Source of the DNA: Robiginitalea sediminis
Lineage (GTDB): Bacteria > Bacteroidota > Bacteroidia > Flavobacteriales > Flavobacteriaceae
Assembly (NCBI RefSeq): GCF_002198115.1
Contig: NZ_NGNR01000002.1
Coordinates: 124,001 to 188,000 of the forward strand
DNA: 64,000 bases
Reading direction: 5' to 3'
The position numbers and the translations under genes are program-made. The notes beneath the pieces are model-generated. The model ran no database searches, was not told the origin of the DNA, and was given only the letters and a program-made list of their open reading frames with translations. Below are positions 26,935 through 37,267 of the stretch, one piece after another. Numbering within the stretch: the stretch's first letter is position 1; each line of letters begins with the position of its first letter.

Positions 26935-29376
26935 TTATTGATAATTCCCGATGCGGATGATGTCTGCAAAAATCCCCGAAGCCGTTACGTCGGCCCCGGC
27001 CCCGGCTCCTTTAACAACAAGGGGTTGTTCCCGGTAACGGTCCGTATAAAACAGCACGATGTTATCGCTCCCGCTCAGGTTGTAAAAGTCATGCCCCTTC
27101 GGAATAACCTCCAGGCCCACTGAGGCCTTCCCGGAATCCAGCGTGGCCACGTACTTCAACCTGCCGCTCTGCTCCGTTGCGCTGTCGTAGAGGTCCCGGA
27201 AATGACCGGGCTCGGCTTCGAGGGCCTTGTAAAAGGCTTCTACGCTATTGGCCTCCCTGGCGTTTTTCGGGAGGAAGGAATGGTTTTCAATCGCCTCCAT
27301 TTCCAGGACAAGACCGCTTTCCCGGGCCAGGATCAGGATTTTGCGCATCACATCCACCCCGCTGAGGTCAATCCTGGGGTCGGGTTCCGTATACCCCTGG
27401 GCCGCAGCTTCCCGCACCACCTCGCTAAACGGGGTTTCCCCCTTGTAGGTATTGAAGATAAAGTTAAGGCTTCCGGAGAGAACGGCTTGAATTTTACGAA
27501 CCCGGTCCCCGGATAGGATCAGGTTCTTCAGGGTATCGATAACGGGAAGTCCGGCCCCTACGTTGGTCTCATAGAGGAAGGAGGCGCTGTAGTCCCGTGC
27601 AAGGGCCTTCAGCCCGGCATAATGGGCATAGGGGGAGGAACAGGCAATCTTGTTGCAGGTCACCACGCTGATGCTGGACTTCAGGTAATGGGCATAATAC
27701 CCGGAAACGGTTTCGCTGGCCGTGTTGTCCACGAAAATGGAATTCCGCAGGTTCATGTCCCGGACGGCCCGGTGGAATCCTTCCAGGGAAGCCGGTTCCC
27801 CAGCCTCCAGGAGTTCCTGCCATTGCGTGAGGTCTATTTCGCCTTTGCCCACCAGCATATTCCTGGAGTTGGAAAGCCCCATGACGCGCAGGTTGATGCG
27901 GTGTTCCTTTTTCAGGGTTTTCTGCTGGTTGCGGATCTGGTCCAGCAACCGGGCCCCTACATTGCCCACCCCGGTAATAAACAGGTTCAGCTGCTTGACC
28001 TGGGCCTCAAAAAAGGCCTCATGCAGGGTGTTGAGGGCTTTTTTGACGTCGGCGGTCCGGATGACCGCGGAGATATTCCGCTCGGAAGCCCCCTGGGCAA
28101 TGGCCCGGATATTGACGTTGTTCTTGCCCAGGGCGCTGAACATCTTCCCGCTAAGCCCCTGGTGCTGTTTCATCTGGTCGCCCACCAGGGCGATAATCGA
28201 AAGGCCATCCTCGGTTTGGACGGGCTGTATGCGTTTGCGGCTGATTTCCAGCTCAAAAGCCGTATTGACTGCAGCCTCGGCTTCGGCCAGGCGGGAAGCG
28301 GCAATCCCCACGCAGATCGAGTGTTCCGAGGACGCTTGGGTTATGAAAACGATACTGATACCCGCTTCGGAGAGGGTCTCGAAAAACCGTTTGCTGATCC
28401 CGGGAATCCCGACCATGCCAGGGCCTTCCAGTGAAAGAAGCCCGATATCGGAAACGTGGCTGATTCCCCGTACCGTCCGCCCTTCGGTATTGCCTTCGGC
28501 ATGGATAAGGGTGCCCTCGTGTTCCGGCTCGAAGGTGTTTTTGATACGGATGGGGATCCCCGCCTCCAGAGCGGGTTGAATGGTAGGGGGGTAGAGGACC
28601 TTGGCCCCGAAATGCGAGAGTTCCATGGCCTCCTGGTACGAAATAACCGGGATGGGACGGGCCTGCTTTACCAGCCTCGGGTTTGCAGTAAACATGCCGC
28701 TGACATCGGTCCAGATCTGGAGCTCGGAAGCCCCAACCGCCTCTGCGTAGAGGGCCGCCGTAAAATCGGACCCGCCGCGGCCCAGGGTAGTGGTGTCGCC
28801 CTGGGCATTGGAGGCGATAAAGCCCGGGAGGACGGTAATGCCCTTTTGCCCCTTGAAATACTGTCTTGCCTGTTGGCGCGTGGTTTCCCGGTCTACCGCA
28901 GCATGTCCGAATCTCGCGTCGGTGCGGATCAGTTCCCGGCTGTCCTTATAGGTAGCTTCCAGGCCTTCTGCCCGGTAATGAGAGGCTATGATAAAGCTCG
29001 ACAGGAGTTCCCCGTAGCTCACGATTTTATCCAGGAGTTTCGGGGTGGTTTCCCCTATGAGGAAGGCACCTTCCAACAGGGTTTCGAGGGTGTTTAAATC
29101 GGCTTTTACACGGCCAATTACCCCAGCCTGGGCAGCAGGGGGGATGAGTTCCCGGATGGTTTGAAGGTGGCGCTGCTCCAGGGCTTCCAGGCCTTCACGG
29201 AAGGCCTCCGATTGGGCAGCCGCATCGGCAGCGGCATGAAGGAGCATATCGGTAACGCCGCCCAGGGCGGAAACCACAACCGCCAGCGGGCTGGGTTGTT
29301 TGGAAACTATGGCTCGTGTTTGTTTAATGGCGGGGGCATCGGCAACGGAGCTTCCCCCGAATTTCAGGACTTTCAT
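26935..29376 (-). CDS. thrA: Bifunctional aspartate kinase/homoserine dehydrogenase I
   Basis: This fusion enzyme catalyses the first and third steps from aspartate to homoserine. The kinase half opens with KFGGSSVAD and has GRGGSDFTAALYAEA; ACT regulatory domains follow (about residues 310-450), where feedback by threonine normally acts. The homoserine dehydrogenase half starts near 460 with FITGVGNVGARLLD. I start at the ATG at 29376 (MKVLKFGG, 813 residues), which fits the family; a TTG five codons upstream is possible but has no ribosome site. A Thr-rich leader ORF and a well-formed promoter lie upstream, so transcription is probably attenuated by amino-acid supply. Confidence 0.95.
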   Translation of the reverse strand: MKVLKFGGSSVADAPAIKQTRAIVSKQPSPLAVVVSALGGVTDMLLHAAADAAAQSEAFREGLEALEQRHLQTIRELIPPAAQAGVIGRVKADLNTLETLLEGAFLIGETTPKLLDKIVSYGELLSSFIIASHYRAEGLEATYKDSRELIRTDARFGHAAVDRETTRQQARQYFKGQKGITVLPGFIASNAQGDTTTLGRGGSDFTAALYAEAVGASELQIWTDVSGMFTANPRLVKQARPIPVISYQEAMELSHFGAKVLYPPTIQPALEAGIPIRIKNTFEPEHEGTLIHAEGNTEGRTVRGISHVSDIGLLSLEGPGMVGIPGISKRFFETLSEAGISIVFITQASSEHSICVGIAASRLAEAEAAVNTAFELEISRKRIQPVQTEDGLSIIALVGDQMKQHQGLSGKMFSALGKNNVNIRAIAQGASERNISAVIRTADVKKALNTLHEAFFEAQVKQLNLFITGVGNVGARLLDQIRNQQKTLKKEHRINLRVMGLSNSRNMLVGKGEIDLTQWQELLEAGEPASLEGFHRAVRDMNLRNSIFVDNTASETVSGYYAHYLKSSISVVTCNKIACSSPYAHYAGLKALARDYSASFLYETNVGAGLPVIDTLKNLILSGDRVRKIQAVLSGSLNFIFNTYKGETPFSEVVREAAAQGYTEPDPRIDLSGVDVMRKILILARESGLVLEMEAIENHSFLPKNAREANSVEAFYKALEAEPGHFRDLYDSATEQSGRLKYVATLDSGKASVGLEVIPKGHDFYNLSGSDNIVLFYTDRYREQPLVVKGAGAGADVTASGIFADIIRIGNYQ

Positions 29377-29438
29377 GAAGTGTTTTTTCAAGGTGGGTAC
29401 CGGTAGGAACGGTCAGGACGGATGAATGGAACATGTGC

Positions 29439-29531
29439 TTACCCCCAAGGGGTGACGCCCGTGGTGGTCATAGGGGTAATGGCCGTTAGGGCAACGGCTT
29501 CTGGAAAGTGGCAGGTACGGGCATGCAACAT
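29439..29531 (-). CDS. Threonine-rich leader peptide of the thr operon
   Basis: This unlisted 30-codon ORF lies between the thr promoter and thrA. It begins at ATG 29531, with AAAGGA 10-15 bases upstream, and ends in TAA at 29439. It has seven Thr, with the run TAITPMTTTGVT at residues 16-27 also holding Ile and Met, all end-products of the aspartate pathway. The ORF starts about 16 bases after the predicted transcription start, as in amino-acid attenuators. A hairpin (GCCGTT, loop GCCCT, AACGGC; 29482-29498) lies inside it. No U-rich terminator is visible before thrA, so control may act through translation or a structure I did not find. A shorter version would start at Met21. Confidence 0.65.
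   Translation of the reverse strand: MLHARTCHFPEAVALTAITPMTTTGVTPWG
29482..29498 (-). promoter_or_regulatory. Hairpin inside the thr leader ORF
   Basis: GCCGTT and AACGGC pair over six bases around the loop GCCCT. The hairpin sits directly before the Thr/Ile codon cluster, where a stalled ribosome would cover it or leave it free, so it may act as a pause or anti-structure element. Confidence 0.4.
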
Positions 29532-29553
29532 CCTAATAATCCTTTGGATGAAA

Positions 29554-29583
29554 CAAAAGTAGCATTTTTGAAATCTTAGGCAA
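29554..29583 (-). promoter_or_regulatory. Bacteroidetes-type promoter of the thr operon
   Basis: On the minus strand TTG (29581-29583) is followed after exactly 19 bases by TACTTTTG (29554-29561). This matches the TTG-N19-TAnnTTTG pattern. It places transcription start near 29547, some 170 bases before thrA, leaving room for the leader ORF. Confidence 0.75.
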
Positions 29584-29643
29584 GGTTCCCGGGAATTTTT
29601 GAAAACTCCTCAGAATTTCGCCGGTTTTCTTTCGCATACCTGC

Positions 29644-29651
29644 TAAATTTG
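29644..29651 (+). promoter_or_regulatory. Possible -7 box for nnr
   Basis: TAAATTTG on the plus strand fits TAnnTTTG, 64 bases before the nnr ATG and divergent from the thr promoter. The -33 region has only TTTC/TTTT runs at imperfect spacing. Confidence 0.4.
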
Positions 29652-29715
29652 GAGGGAACCCCCTTAATTCCAAAAAATCTGGCCCCATGGCTAAGGGGGT
29701 CTTAACCGGATACCT

Positions 29716-31272
29716 ATGAAGATACTCAACAGGGAACAGATCTACCAGGCAGACCAGGTAACCCAGCAAATCCAGGGTATCAGCAGCACCGAATTGATGG
29801 AGCGCGCCGCAACGGCTGCATTCGGGTGGCTCCACGAGCGGCTTCAGGGGGCTCCTGTCCCCGTGCGCCTGTTCTGCGGTATCGGCAACAACGGGGGCGA
29901 TGGCCTGGTCATGGCTCGCCACCTTGCCGAGCACGGCTATCACATCGAAGTGTACATCGTGAACTACAGCGATGCGCGTTCCGAGGACTTCCTGATAAAC
30001 CTGGAATCCCTGAAAGACCGGAAAATCTGGCCCCAGACCCTAAGCGAGGAAAGCCCCCTCCCGGAAATTGCCCCCACGGATATTTTGGTGGATGCCATTT
30101 TTGGTATCGGCCTGAGCAGGCCTCCGGCCCCTTGGGTCCGGACCCTTATCGGGCACCTGAACGCCAGCGGGGCCTTCATCCTCTCTGTGGATATGCCCTC
30201 GGGCCTGCCAATGGACCGCCTTCCGGAATATCCGGAAGGGGTGATCCGTGCCGGCAACACCCTGACCTTTGGCACCCCCAAACTCCCGTTCCTGCTCCCG
30301 GAAACCGGGGGGTATACCCGCGGGTGGGAGGTTTTGGATATCGGGTTGGATCCGGGGTATTTACAGTCGGTACCTGCCCCTTTTTCCCTGGTTGGGATGG
30401 CTCAGGCGCGGGTTCTGCTGCGCGAGAGAGACCGCTTCTCCCATAAGGGGACCTATGGGCATGTTATGGTGGTAGGCGGGAGCTATGGAAAAATAGGGGC
30501 GGTGGTCCTTGCCGCAAGGGCAGCGCTACGCTCCGGGGCGGGCCTGATCAGTGCCTGGGTACCTGAATGCGGCGTCCTGCCGCTGCAGTCAGGCTCCCCA
30601 GAGATTATGGTACAGGCCGGGTCAGGGAAGGAGCAGCTGCTTTCTTTCCCGACCGGGCCGGAAGACTTTGCCCTGGCTGTGGGCATGGGGATGGGCCAGG
30701 ACCCGGAAACTGAACAGGTTCTTATTCCTTGGTTGGCCAGCCTTGGGAAACCAGTAGTCCTGGATGCCGATGCCCTGAATCTCCTCAGCAGGCATCCGGA
30801 AGCACTTAAAACCCTGCCGGAGGGATGCCTCCTTACACCCCACCCGGGGGAATTGAGGCGCTTGCTGGGTCCCTGGAAGGACGATTATGAAAAACTGGAC
30901 AAGGCCGCTGCCTTTGCCCGGGAACATAAATGTGTACTCCTGGTAAAAGGAGCCTATACGGCTATCCTGACTCCCGCCGGCGGTTTTATCAATACCACCG
31001 GCAACCCGGGTATGGCCACGGCGGGGAGTGGCGATGTGCTGGCTGGTATCCTGGCCGGGTTATTGGCCCAGGGGTACACGACACTTCAGGCATCTATTCT
31101 CGGGGTTTACCTGCATGGGCTGGCAGGGGATATCGGGATGCAGCAAACGGGCATGGAGGCCCTCACGGCCGGGGATCTGATCCGATATATAGGCCAGGCT
31201 TACGGCTACCTGCGCTCCGAGGGACGCAGCCAACAAGGGGAAAGGGGCGATGGGGCCCCGGAAAAGGAATGA
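29716..31272 (+). CDS. nnr: Bifunctional NAD(P)H-hydrate epimerase/ADP-dependent NAD(P)H-hydrate dehydratase
   Basis: This 518-residue protein repairs hydrated NAD(P)H. The N-terminal YjeF epimerase domain (about 1-215) has CGIGNNGGDGLVMARHL and VDAIFGIGLSR. The C-terminal ribokinase-like dehydratase domain (about 230-505) has HKGTYGHVMVVGGSYGKIGA, LDADALNLL, TPHPGELRRLLG and the GNPGMATAGSGDVLAGILAG motif holding the catalytic Asp. The fusion is the usual bacterial form. The stop meets the stop of the convergent gene directly, within the palindrome TGATCA. Confidence 0.95.
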   Translation: MKILNREQIYQADQVTQQIQGISSTELMERAATAAFGWLHERLQGAPVPVRLFCGIGNNGGDGLVMARHLAEHGYHIEVYIVNYSDARSEDFLINLESLKDRKIWPQTLSEESPLPEIAPTDILVDAIFGIGLSRPPAPWVRTLIGHLNASGAFILSVDMPSGLPMDRLPEYPEGVIRAGNTLTFGTPKLPFLLPETGGYTRGWEVLDIGLDPGYLQSVPAPFSLVGMAQARVLLRERDRFSHKGTYGHVMVVGGSYGKIGAVVLAARAALRSGAGLISAWVPECGVLPLQSGSPEIMVQAGSGKEQLLSFPTGPEDFALAVGMGMGQDPETEQVLIPWLASLGKPVVLDADALNLLSRHPEALKTLPEGCLLTPHPGELRRLLGPWKDDYEKLDKAAAFAREHKCVLLVKGAYTAILTPAGGFINTTGNPGMATAGSGDVLAGILAGLLAQGYTTLQASILGVYLHGLAGDIGMQQTGMEALTAGDLIRYIGQAYGYLRSEGRSQQGERGDGAPEKE

Positions 31273-31677
31273 TCAGGCTTTGGACCTGGCACGGCGACGG
31301 ACCCAGGCAAGCGCATTTTTGTAGTCGATGAAAAATTTCATCGGTTTCTTGTAGAACAGCCGCTCAATATTGAAGTTGTGCATGTCCACTTCTTTGGAGG
31401 AGACAATGGCAAAAGCCTTCAGGTTCTCGAGTTCCCTGAGATAGGTGTAGACTGTTGGGTCTATGGCATAGGAATTTTTCCGGTGGCTGATGTACCCGAA
31501 GGGTTTATCCCGGAAATGGATTTCCGAAATCCCGATAATCTGGTAGGCTCTTTCCAGGGTTAAGGTGGCCCCTTCGTCGAATTCGGCTACCATGTAGTTG
31601 TCGTATACCAGGATCTTCCCGACATCCAGGTTGTACTCCCTGACGATGACGGTCTTTTTTGCCGGTCCAATGCTCAT
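31273..31677 (-). CDS. Small conserved protein of unknown function
   Basis: This 134-residue soluble protein has no signal peptide or membrane segment. It is basic at the end (WVRRRARSKA) and shows alternating strand and helix patterns that recall the STAS/SpoIIAA-like proteins of Flavobacteria (LVYDNYMVAEFDEGATLTLERAYQII early, AFAIVSSKEVDMHNFNIERLFYKK later). No catalytic motif is visible. It stands alone between convergent nnr and the clpC terminator. Confidence 0.65.
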   Translation of the reverse strand: MSIGPAKKTVIVREYNLDVGKILVYDNYMVAEFDEGATLTLERAYQIIGISEIHFRDKPFGYISHRKNSYAIDPTVYTYLRELENLKAFAIVSSKEVDMHNFNIERLFYKKPMKFFIDYKNALAWVRRRARSKA

Positions 31678-31823
31678 TCCATTTTCTTTAGTGTCTCGAA
31701 ACGAAAGTAGGCGGAACCCCCTGCGAGGGGAAAAAATTTAGACGAGCGACATAATTATCGTATAACCGGCAATTCAGGGGCTGGAATTGTCCTGTTATTC
31801 TTACGATGCCGTCTTACTCGGTA

Positions 31824-31854
31824 TAAAAAAAGGGGTCATACTTGGATGACCCCT
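31824..31854 (-). terminator. clpC terminator
   Basis: A perfect 9-base-pair stem (31831-31839 with 31846-31854, AGGGGTCAT) with a 6-base loop is followed on the minus strand by seven T. It lies 22 bases after the clpC stop. Confidence 0.9.
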
Positions 31855-31875
31855 CTGTTGTAATCTCTTACAGCC

Positions 31876-34434
31876 TCAGGCTTCCTTAGACGATTCGCTG
31901 GCCTTTTTAATGGAGATGGTCAGCTTGTCTTCCTTCTCCTCCAGGTCCATCGTTATGCTGTCGCCCTCATTGAGCTTCGCATTTACGATTTCCTCGGCCA
32001 GGGCATCCTCGATGTATTTCTGGATGGCCCGTTTCAGGGGGCGTGCCCCGTACTGCTTGTCAAAGCCTTTGTCTGCGATATAGTCCCTGGCCTTATCGGA
32101 GAGGATCAGGTCATAACCGATCTCCTTGATACGGGCATAGAGCTTGGCCAATTCAATATCGATGATCTGGTGTATGTGCTCCCGCTCCAGCGGGTTAAAG
32201 ACAATCACGTCGTCAATCCGGTTCAGGAATTCCGGTGCAAAGGCCTTTTTAAGGGCATTTTCAATCACGCTTTTCTGGTGGGAATCCGCCTGCGACTTCT
32301 TAGCAGAGGTTCCAAAACCAACACCCTGCCCAAAATCCTTGAGCTGCCGGGCCCCGATGTTCGAGGTCATGATGATGATGGTATTGCGGAAGTCGATCTT
32401 ACGGCCCAGACTGTCGGTGAGGTACCCGTCATCCAGCACCTGCAACAGCATGTTAAAGACATCCGGGTGCGCTTTTTCCACCTCGTCCAGCAGGATGACG
32501 GAATAGGGCTTGCGGCGCACCTTTTCGGTGAGCTGCCCGCCTTCCTCGTATCCCACATACCCGGGAGGAGCGCCTACCAGGCGGGAGATCGCGAATTTCT
32601 CCATGTATTCGCTCATGTCGATCCGCACCAGTGCATCTTCCGAGTCGAAGAGCTCCTTGGCCAGTACTTTGGCCAGCTGTGTTTTCCCGACACCCGTCTG
32701 CCCCAGGAAGATAAAACTTCCGATAGGCTTGTTCGGGTCTTTCAACCCGGCGCGGTTGCGCTGAATGGCTTTGGCCACCTTGGCTACGGCCTCGTCCTGC
32801 CCGATGACACTGTTTTTGATATGGTCAGGGAGCTTGGCGAGTTTGTTGCTTTCGGTTTGGGCAATCTTGTTTACCGGTATGCCGCTCATCATGGAAACCA
32901 CATCGGCGACGTTTTCCTCGGAAACGGTTTCCCGGTGCAGCTTGCTGTCCTCCTCCCATTTCTCCTGGGCGGCAGCCAAATCTTTCTCCAGGCGCTTCTC
33001 GTCGTCGCGCAGCTTGGCGGCTTCTTCGTAGCGTTGTTTCTTAACCACGCTGTTTTTCAGTTCCCGCACCTCGTCCAGCTGCTTCTCGAGTTCGAGGATC
33101 TGCTTGGGTACGTCCATATTCACGATGTGCACACGGGACCCCGCCTCGTCCATGGCATCGATAGCCTTGTCCGGTAAGAAGCGGTCCGTCATATAGCGGT
33201 TGGTGAGCTTCACACAGGCCACCAGGGCCTCGTCTGTGTAGTTCACATTGTGGTGGTCCTCGTACTTGCCGCGGATATTCTTGAGGATTTCGATGGTTTC
33301 CTCCACGGTGGTGGGTTCCACCATAACCTTCTGGAAGCGGCGCTCCAGGGCCCCGTCTTTCTCGATATACTGGCGGTACTCGTCCAGGGTGGTGGCCCCA
33401 ATGCATTGGATTTCACCCCGCGCAAGGGCGGGTTTAAACATGTTGGAGGCGTCCAGGCTGCCCGTGGCGCCGCCAGCCCCGACTATGGTGTGGATTTCGT
33501 CTATAAAGAGGATAACATCGTCATTCTTTTCCAGTTCGTTCATGACGGCTTTCATCCGCTCTTCGAATTGCCCGCGGTATTTGGTGCCAGCCACCAAAGA
33601 GGCCAGGTCCAGGGTTACCACCCTTTTGTTATACAGGATGCGGGATACTTTTTTATTGATGATGCGCAAGGCCAGCCCTTCGGCAATGGCACTCTTACCC
33701 ACACCGGGTTCCCCGATGAGAAGGGGGTTGTTCTTTTTACGGCGGCTGAGGATCTGGGAAACCCTCTCGATTTCCTTTTCCCGGCCCACTACCGGGTCCA
33801 GCTTGCCTTCTTCGGCCAGTTGGGTCAGGTCCCGCCCGAAATTATCCAGGACAGGGGTTTTGGACTTCTTATTGCCCTTCTGTGCCCCGGCATTGCCTCC
33901 GGAGTAGGAGCTTTCCTTGCCTTCTGCCGCATCGTCTGAATCGCTTGGGAAGGATTCGGAGGTGGGGCTTTCGGTGTAATCGTCTTCGCTGGTAATCATG
34001 CTTTTGAACTGCTCTTTTACCCCGTCGTAATCCACTTTGAGCTTATGCAGCAACTTGGTAGTGGGGTCGTTCTCATTGCGTAGGATGCAGAGCAACAGGT
34101 GTGCCGTGTTGATGGACGAACTCTGGAAGAGCTTGGCTTCCAGAAAGGTCGTTTTCAGGGCGCGCTCTGCCTGGCGGGTCAGGTGCAGGTTCTTGCGGTC
34201 CTTGGGATGGGAACCGGAATTCGGGTTGGCCGGGCTGAGGATCTCCACCTTCCGCCTGAGGTGGTCCAAATCCACCTCCATGGCGTCGAGGATGCTGATG
34301 GCCTTGCCGTTGCCATCCCTCAGCAGCCCGAGCATCAGATGTTCGGTGCCGATGAAGTCGTGGCCCAGGCGCAGTGCCTCCTCCTTGCTGTATGCAATGA
34401 CGTCCTTAACTCTCGGTGAAAAATTGTCGTCCAT
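31876..34434 (-). CDS. clpC: ATP-dependent Clp protease ATP-binding subunit ClpC
   Basis: This 852-residue Hsp100 unfoldase feeds substrates to ClpP. It has the double Clp-N domain (about 1-145, starting FSPRVKDVIAYSKEEALRLG), an acidic linker, the first AAA+ domain with Walker A GEPGVGKSA (near residue 245) and DEIH, a UVR-containing middle region (RYEEAAKLRDDEKRLEKD), and the second AAA+ domain with GQTGVGKTQ and DEVEKAH, then the D2-small domain. The middle-domain length fits ClpC and not ClpB. A strong CGGAGG ribosome site 4 bases before the ATG is unusual for this genome and suggests high translation. Confidence 0.95.
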   Translation of the reverse strand: MDDNFSPRVKDVIAYSKEEALRLGHDFIGTEHLMLGLLRDGNGKAISILDAMEVDLDHLRRKVEILSPANPNSGSHPKDRKNLHLTRQAERALKTTFLEAKLFQSSSINTAHLLLCILRNENDPTTKLLHKLKVDYDGVKEQFKSMITSEDDYTESPTSESFPSDSDDAAEGKESSYSGGNAGAQKGNKKSKTPVLDNFGRDLTQLAEEGKLDPVVGREKEIERVSQILSRRKKNNPLLIGEPGVGKSAIAEGLALRIINKKVSRILYNKRVVTLDLASLVAGTKYRGQFEERMKAVMNELEKNDDVILFIDEIHTIVGAGGATGSLDASNMFKPALARGEIQCIGATTLDEYRQYIEKDGALERRFQKVMVEPTTVEETIEILKNIRGKYEDHHNVNYTDEALVACVKLTNRYMTDRFLPDKAIDAMDEAGSRVHIVNMDVPKQILELEKQLDEVRELKNSVVKKQRYEEAAKLRDDEKRLEKDLAAAQEKWEEDSKLHRETVSEENVADVVSMMSGIPVNKIAQTESNKLAKLPDHIKNSVIGQDEAVAKVAKAIQRNRAGLKDPNKPIGSFIFLGQTGVGKTQLAKVLAKELFDSEDALVRIDMSEYMEKFAISRLVGAPPGYVGYEEGGQLTEKVRRKPYSVILLDEVEKAHPDVFNMLLQVLDDGYLTDSLGRKIDFRNTIIIMTSNIGARQLKDFGQGVGFGTSAKKSQADSHQKSVIENALKKAFAPEFLNRIDDVIVFNPLEREHIHQIIDIELAKLYARIKEIGYDLILSDKARDYIADKGFDKQYGARPLKRAIQKYIEDALAEEIVNAKLNEGDSITMDLEEKEDKLTISIKKASESSKEA

Positions 34435-34694
34435 AAAACCTCCGAATTCGATTTTAAAATTACTAAAACTATCGATAAGAACGTCAACAACCGTACCTAT
34501 ATTCGATAAACCAGACCCAATTGACGAAAAATTGCCCGGTTTACAAAAAGTTTAACAGCCATTTTATCAACGTAAAAGGGGGTTGTGGATGTTGATAAAT
34601 TCTTTAATAATTGCCGGCCACGCTGGCGCGAAAGGGTCGATTTTACGTATATTGCCATGATTTTTTAACACCAAAAACGGACGAATTCTAGCAC

Positions 34695-37241
34695 ATGGCA
34701 GAAGGAGAGAAATTGATCCCGGTAAACATAGAGGATGAGATGAAATCCGCCTACATCGACTACTCGATGTCGGTCATTGTGTCACGTGCCCTGCCAGATG
34801 TCAGGGACGGTCTCAAACCCGTACACCGCAGGGTGCTTTACGGGATGCATGAATTAGGGGTCCGCGCCAACAGTGCGCACAAGAAATCGGCCCGTATCGT
34901 CGGGGAGGTCCTCGGTAAGTACCACCCCCACGGAGATTCCTCCGTATATGATACCATGGTGCGCATGGCGCAGGAATGGAGCCTCAGGTACATGCTCGTG
35001 GACGGGCAGGGGAACTTCGGTTCCATAGACGGCGACAGCCCCGCAGCCATGAGGTATACCGAAGCGCGGATGCGGAAGATCGCCGAGGAGATGCTTGCCG
35101 ATATCGACAAGGAAACGGTAGATCACCAGCTCAACTTCGACGATTCCCTGGAGGAGCCCGTAGTGCTGCCCACCCGTATCCCCAACCTTTTGGTCAACGG
35201 CGCCTCGGGGATTGCTGTGGGGATGGCCACCAACATGCCCCCCCACAACCTTTCCGAAGTAGTGGAGGGAACTGTGGCCTACATCGACAACCGGGAAATC
35301 GGCATCGATGGCTTGATGGAGTACATCAAGGCTCCGGACTTCCCCACTGGGGGGATCATCTATGGGTACGATGGGGTCAAGGATGCCTTCGAGACCGGCC
35401 GCGGCCGGGTGGTGATGCGCGCCAAAGCCCAATTCGAGGAAGTACAGGGCCGGGAGTGCATCATCGTTACCGAGATCCCGTACCAGGTCAATAAGGCGGA
35501 CATGATCAAGAAGACCGTAGACCTGATCAACGAAAAGAAAATAGAGGGTATTTCCACGATCCGGGACGAGTCCAACCGCAAGGGTATGCGCATTGTCTAT
35601 GTCCTGAAACGGGACGCCATCCCGAATATCGTCCTTAATACCTTGTATAAATATACGGCCCTGCAATCCTCCTTCAGCGTGAACAACATCGCCCTGGTGG
35701 ATGGCCGGCCACAACTGCTCAACCTCAAGGACCTGATATCGCATTTCGTGGAGCACCGCCACCAGGTGGTGGTCCGCCGTTCGGAATACGAACTGCGCAA
35801 GGCAGAGGAGAGGGCCCATATCCTGCAGGGGCTTATCATCGCCTCGGATAATATCGATGAGGTCATCGCCATTATCCGAGCCAGCGCCAACCCGGAAGAG
35901 GCCAGGGAGAACCTGATCAAGCGCTTTGAGCTGTCCGAAATCCAGGCACGCGCTATCGTTGAAATGCGCCTTCGCCAGCTTACCGGCCTGGAGCAGGACA
36001 AACTGCGGGCCGAATACGAAGAGGTCCTGGCGACTATCGAAGACCTCAAGGACATCCTGGCCCGGGAAGAGCGCCGGATGGAGATCATCAAGGACGAACT
36101 CCTGGAGGTAAAGCAAAAATACGGGGACGAGCGCCGCAGTGAAATCAACTACGCCGGGGGTGATCTCAGCATAGAAGATATGATCCCGGACGAGCAGGTG
36201 GTGATCACCATCTCGCACGCGGGGTACATCAAGCGTACGCCCCTTACCGAGTACAAGACCCAACACCGTGGGGGCGTGGGCCAAAAGGCCTCTGCCACCC
36301 GGAACGAGGACTTTTTGGAGCACCTATTTGTGGGGACCAACCACCAGTATATGCTGTTTTTCACTCAGAAGGGACAGTGTTACTGGCTGCGTGTCTACGA
36401 GATCCCGGAAGGCAGCCGCACCTCCAAGGGGCGGGCCATCCAGAACCTGATCAACATTGCCCAGGACGACAAGGTCAAGGCCTTTATCTGTACCCAGGAC
36501 CTTAAGGATGAGGATTACGTCAACACCCATTACGTGATCATGGCCACCAAGAAGGGCGTAGTTAAGAAAACCCCGCTGGAGCAGTATTCCCGTCCGCGTC
36601 AGAATGGGATCATCGCCATTGGCATCCGGGAAGGGGACGAATTGCTGGAGGCCAAGCTCACCACCGGTTCCAGCCAGATTTTCCTGGGGCTTCGCTCCGG
36701 GAAGGCCATCCGCTTCGAGGAGAACAAGACGCGGCCAATGGGCCGGTCTGCCTCCGGAGTGCGTGGCATAACCCTGGCCGATGAGTCCGATGAGGTCATC
36801 GGCATGGTGTCGGTCCACGATTTCGACGAGGATATCCTGGTGGTATCGGAGAACGGATACGGGAAGCGTTCCAGCCTGGAGGATTACCGGATTACCAACC
36901 GGGGCGGAAAAGGGGTAAAGACCATTTCCATTTCCAAGAAGACCGGCGGATTGGTAGCCATCAAAAGCGTATCGGACTCCGACGACCTGATGATCATCAA
37001 CAAATCCGGGATTGCCATCCGCATGAGCGTGGAAGACCTCAGGACCATGGGACGGGCTACCCAGGGGGTTCGCCTTATTAATCTGAAAGGGGACGATTCC
37101 ATTGCGGCAGTGGCCAAGGTGATGAAGGAAGAAGACAACCTGGAGGAGGCCGATATCATGGATATGGAAGTAAATACCGAAGATGGCACGGCTCTTGATA
37201 ATACGGGGTCGGAAACATCCGAAAACGAGAATAATTCGTAA
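34695..37241 (+). CDS. gyrA: DNA gyrase subunit A
   Basis: This 848-residue protein is the breakage-reunion subunit of gyrase. The catalytic Tyr is Tyr121 in [10 protein letters not shown]; the quinolone-determining region [18 protein letters not shown] lies before it, with Ser at the usual resistance position. Six C-terminal beta-pinwheel blades follow, including the GyrA-box-like [10 protein letters not shown] and later RGGKGVKT. The acidic C-terminal tail is common in the family. It is divergent from clpC across a 260-base gap in which I could not define promoters securely. A TPR gene follows after 26 bases. Confidence 0.97.
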   Translation: MAEGEKLIPVNIEDEMKSAYIDYSMSVIVSRALPDVRDGLKPVHRRVLYGMHELGVRANSAHKKSARIVGEVLGKYHPHGDSSVYDTMVRMAQEWSLRYMLVDGQGNFGSIDGDSPAAMRYTEARMRKIAEEMLADIDKETVDHQLNFDDSLEEPVVLPTRIPNLLVNGASGIAVGMATNMPPHNLSEVVEGTVAYIDNREIGIDGLMEYIKAPDFPTGGIIYGYDGVKDAFETGRGRVVMRAKAQFEEVQGRECIIVTEIPYQVNKADMIKKTVDLINEKKIEGISTIRDESNRKGMRIVYVLKRDAIPNIVLNTLYKYTALQSSFSVNNIALVDGRPQLLNLKDLISHFVEHRHQVVVRRSEYELRKAEERAHILQGLIIASDNIDEVIAIIRASANPEEARENLIKRFELSEIQARAIVEMRLRQLTGLEQDKLRAEYEEVLATIEDLKDILAREERRMEIIKDELLEVKQKYGDERRSEINYAGGDLSIEDMIPDEQVVITISHAGYIKRTPLTEYKTQHRGGVGQKASATRNEDFLEHLFVGTNHQYMLFFTQKGQCYWLRVYEIPEGSRTSKGRAIQNLINIAQDDKVKAFICTQDLKDEDYVNTHYVIMATKKGVVKKTPLEQYSRPRQNGIIAIGIREGDELLEAKLTTGSSQIFLGLRSGKAIRFEENKTRPMGRSASGVRGITLADESDEVIGMVSVHDFDEDILVVSENGYGKRSSLEDYRITNRGGKGVKTISISKKTGGLVAIKSVSDSDDLMIINKSGIAIRMSVEDLRTMGRATQGVRLINLKGDDSIAAVAKVMKEEDNLEEADIMDMEVNTEDGTALDNTGSETSENENNS

Positions 37242-37267
37242 ACACTACATAATAAGCATAAGTATAC

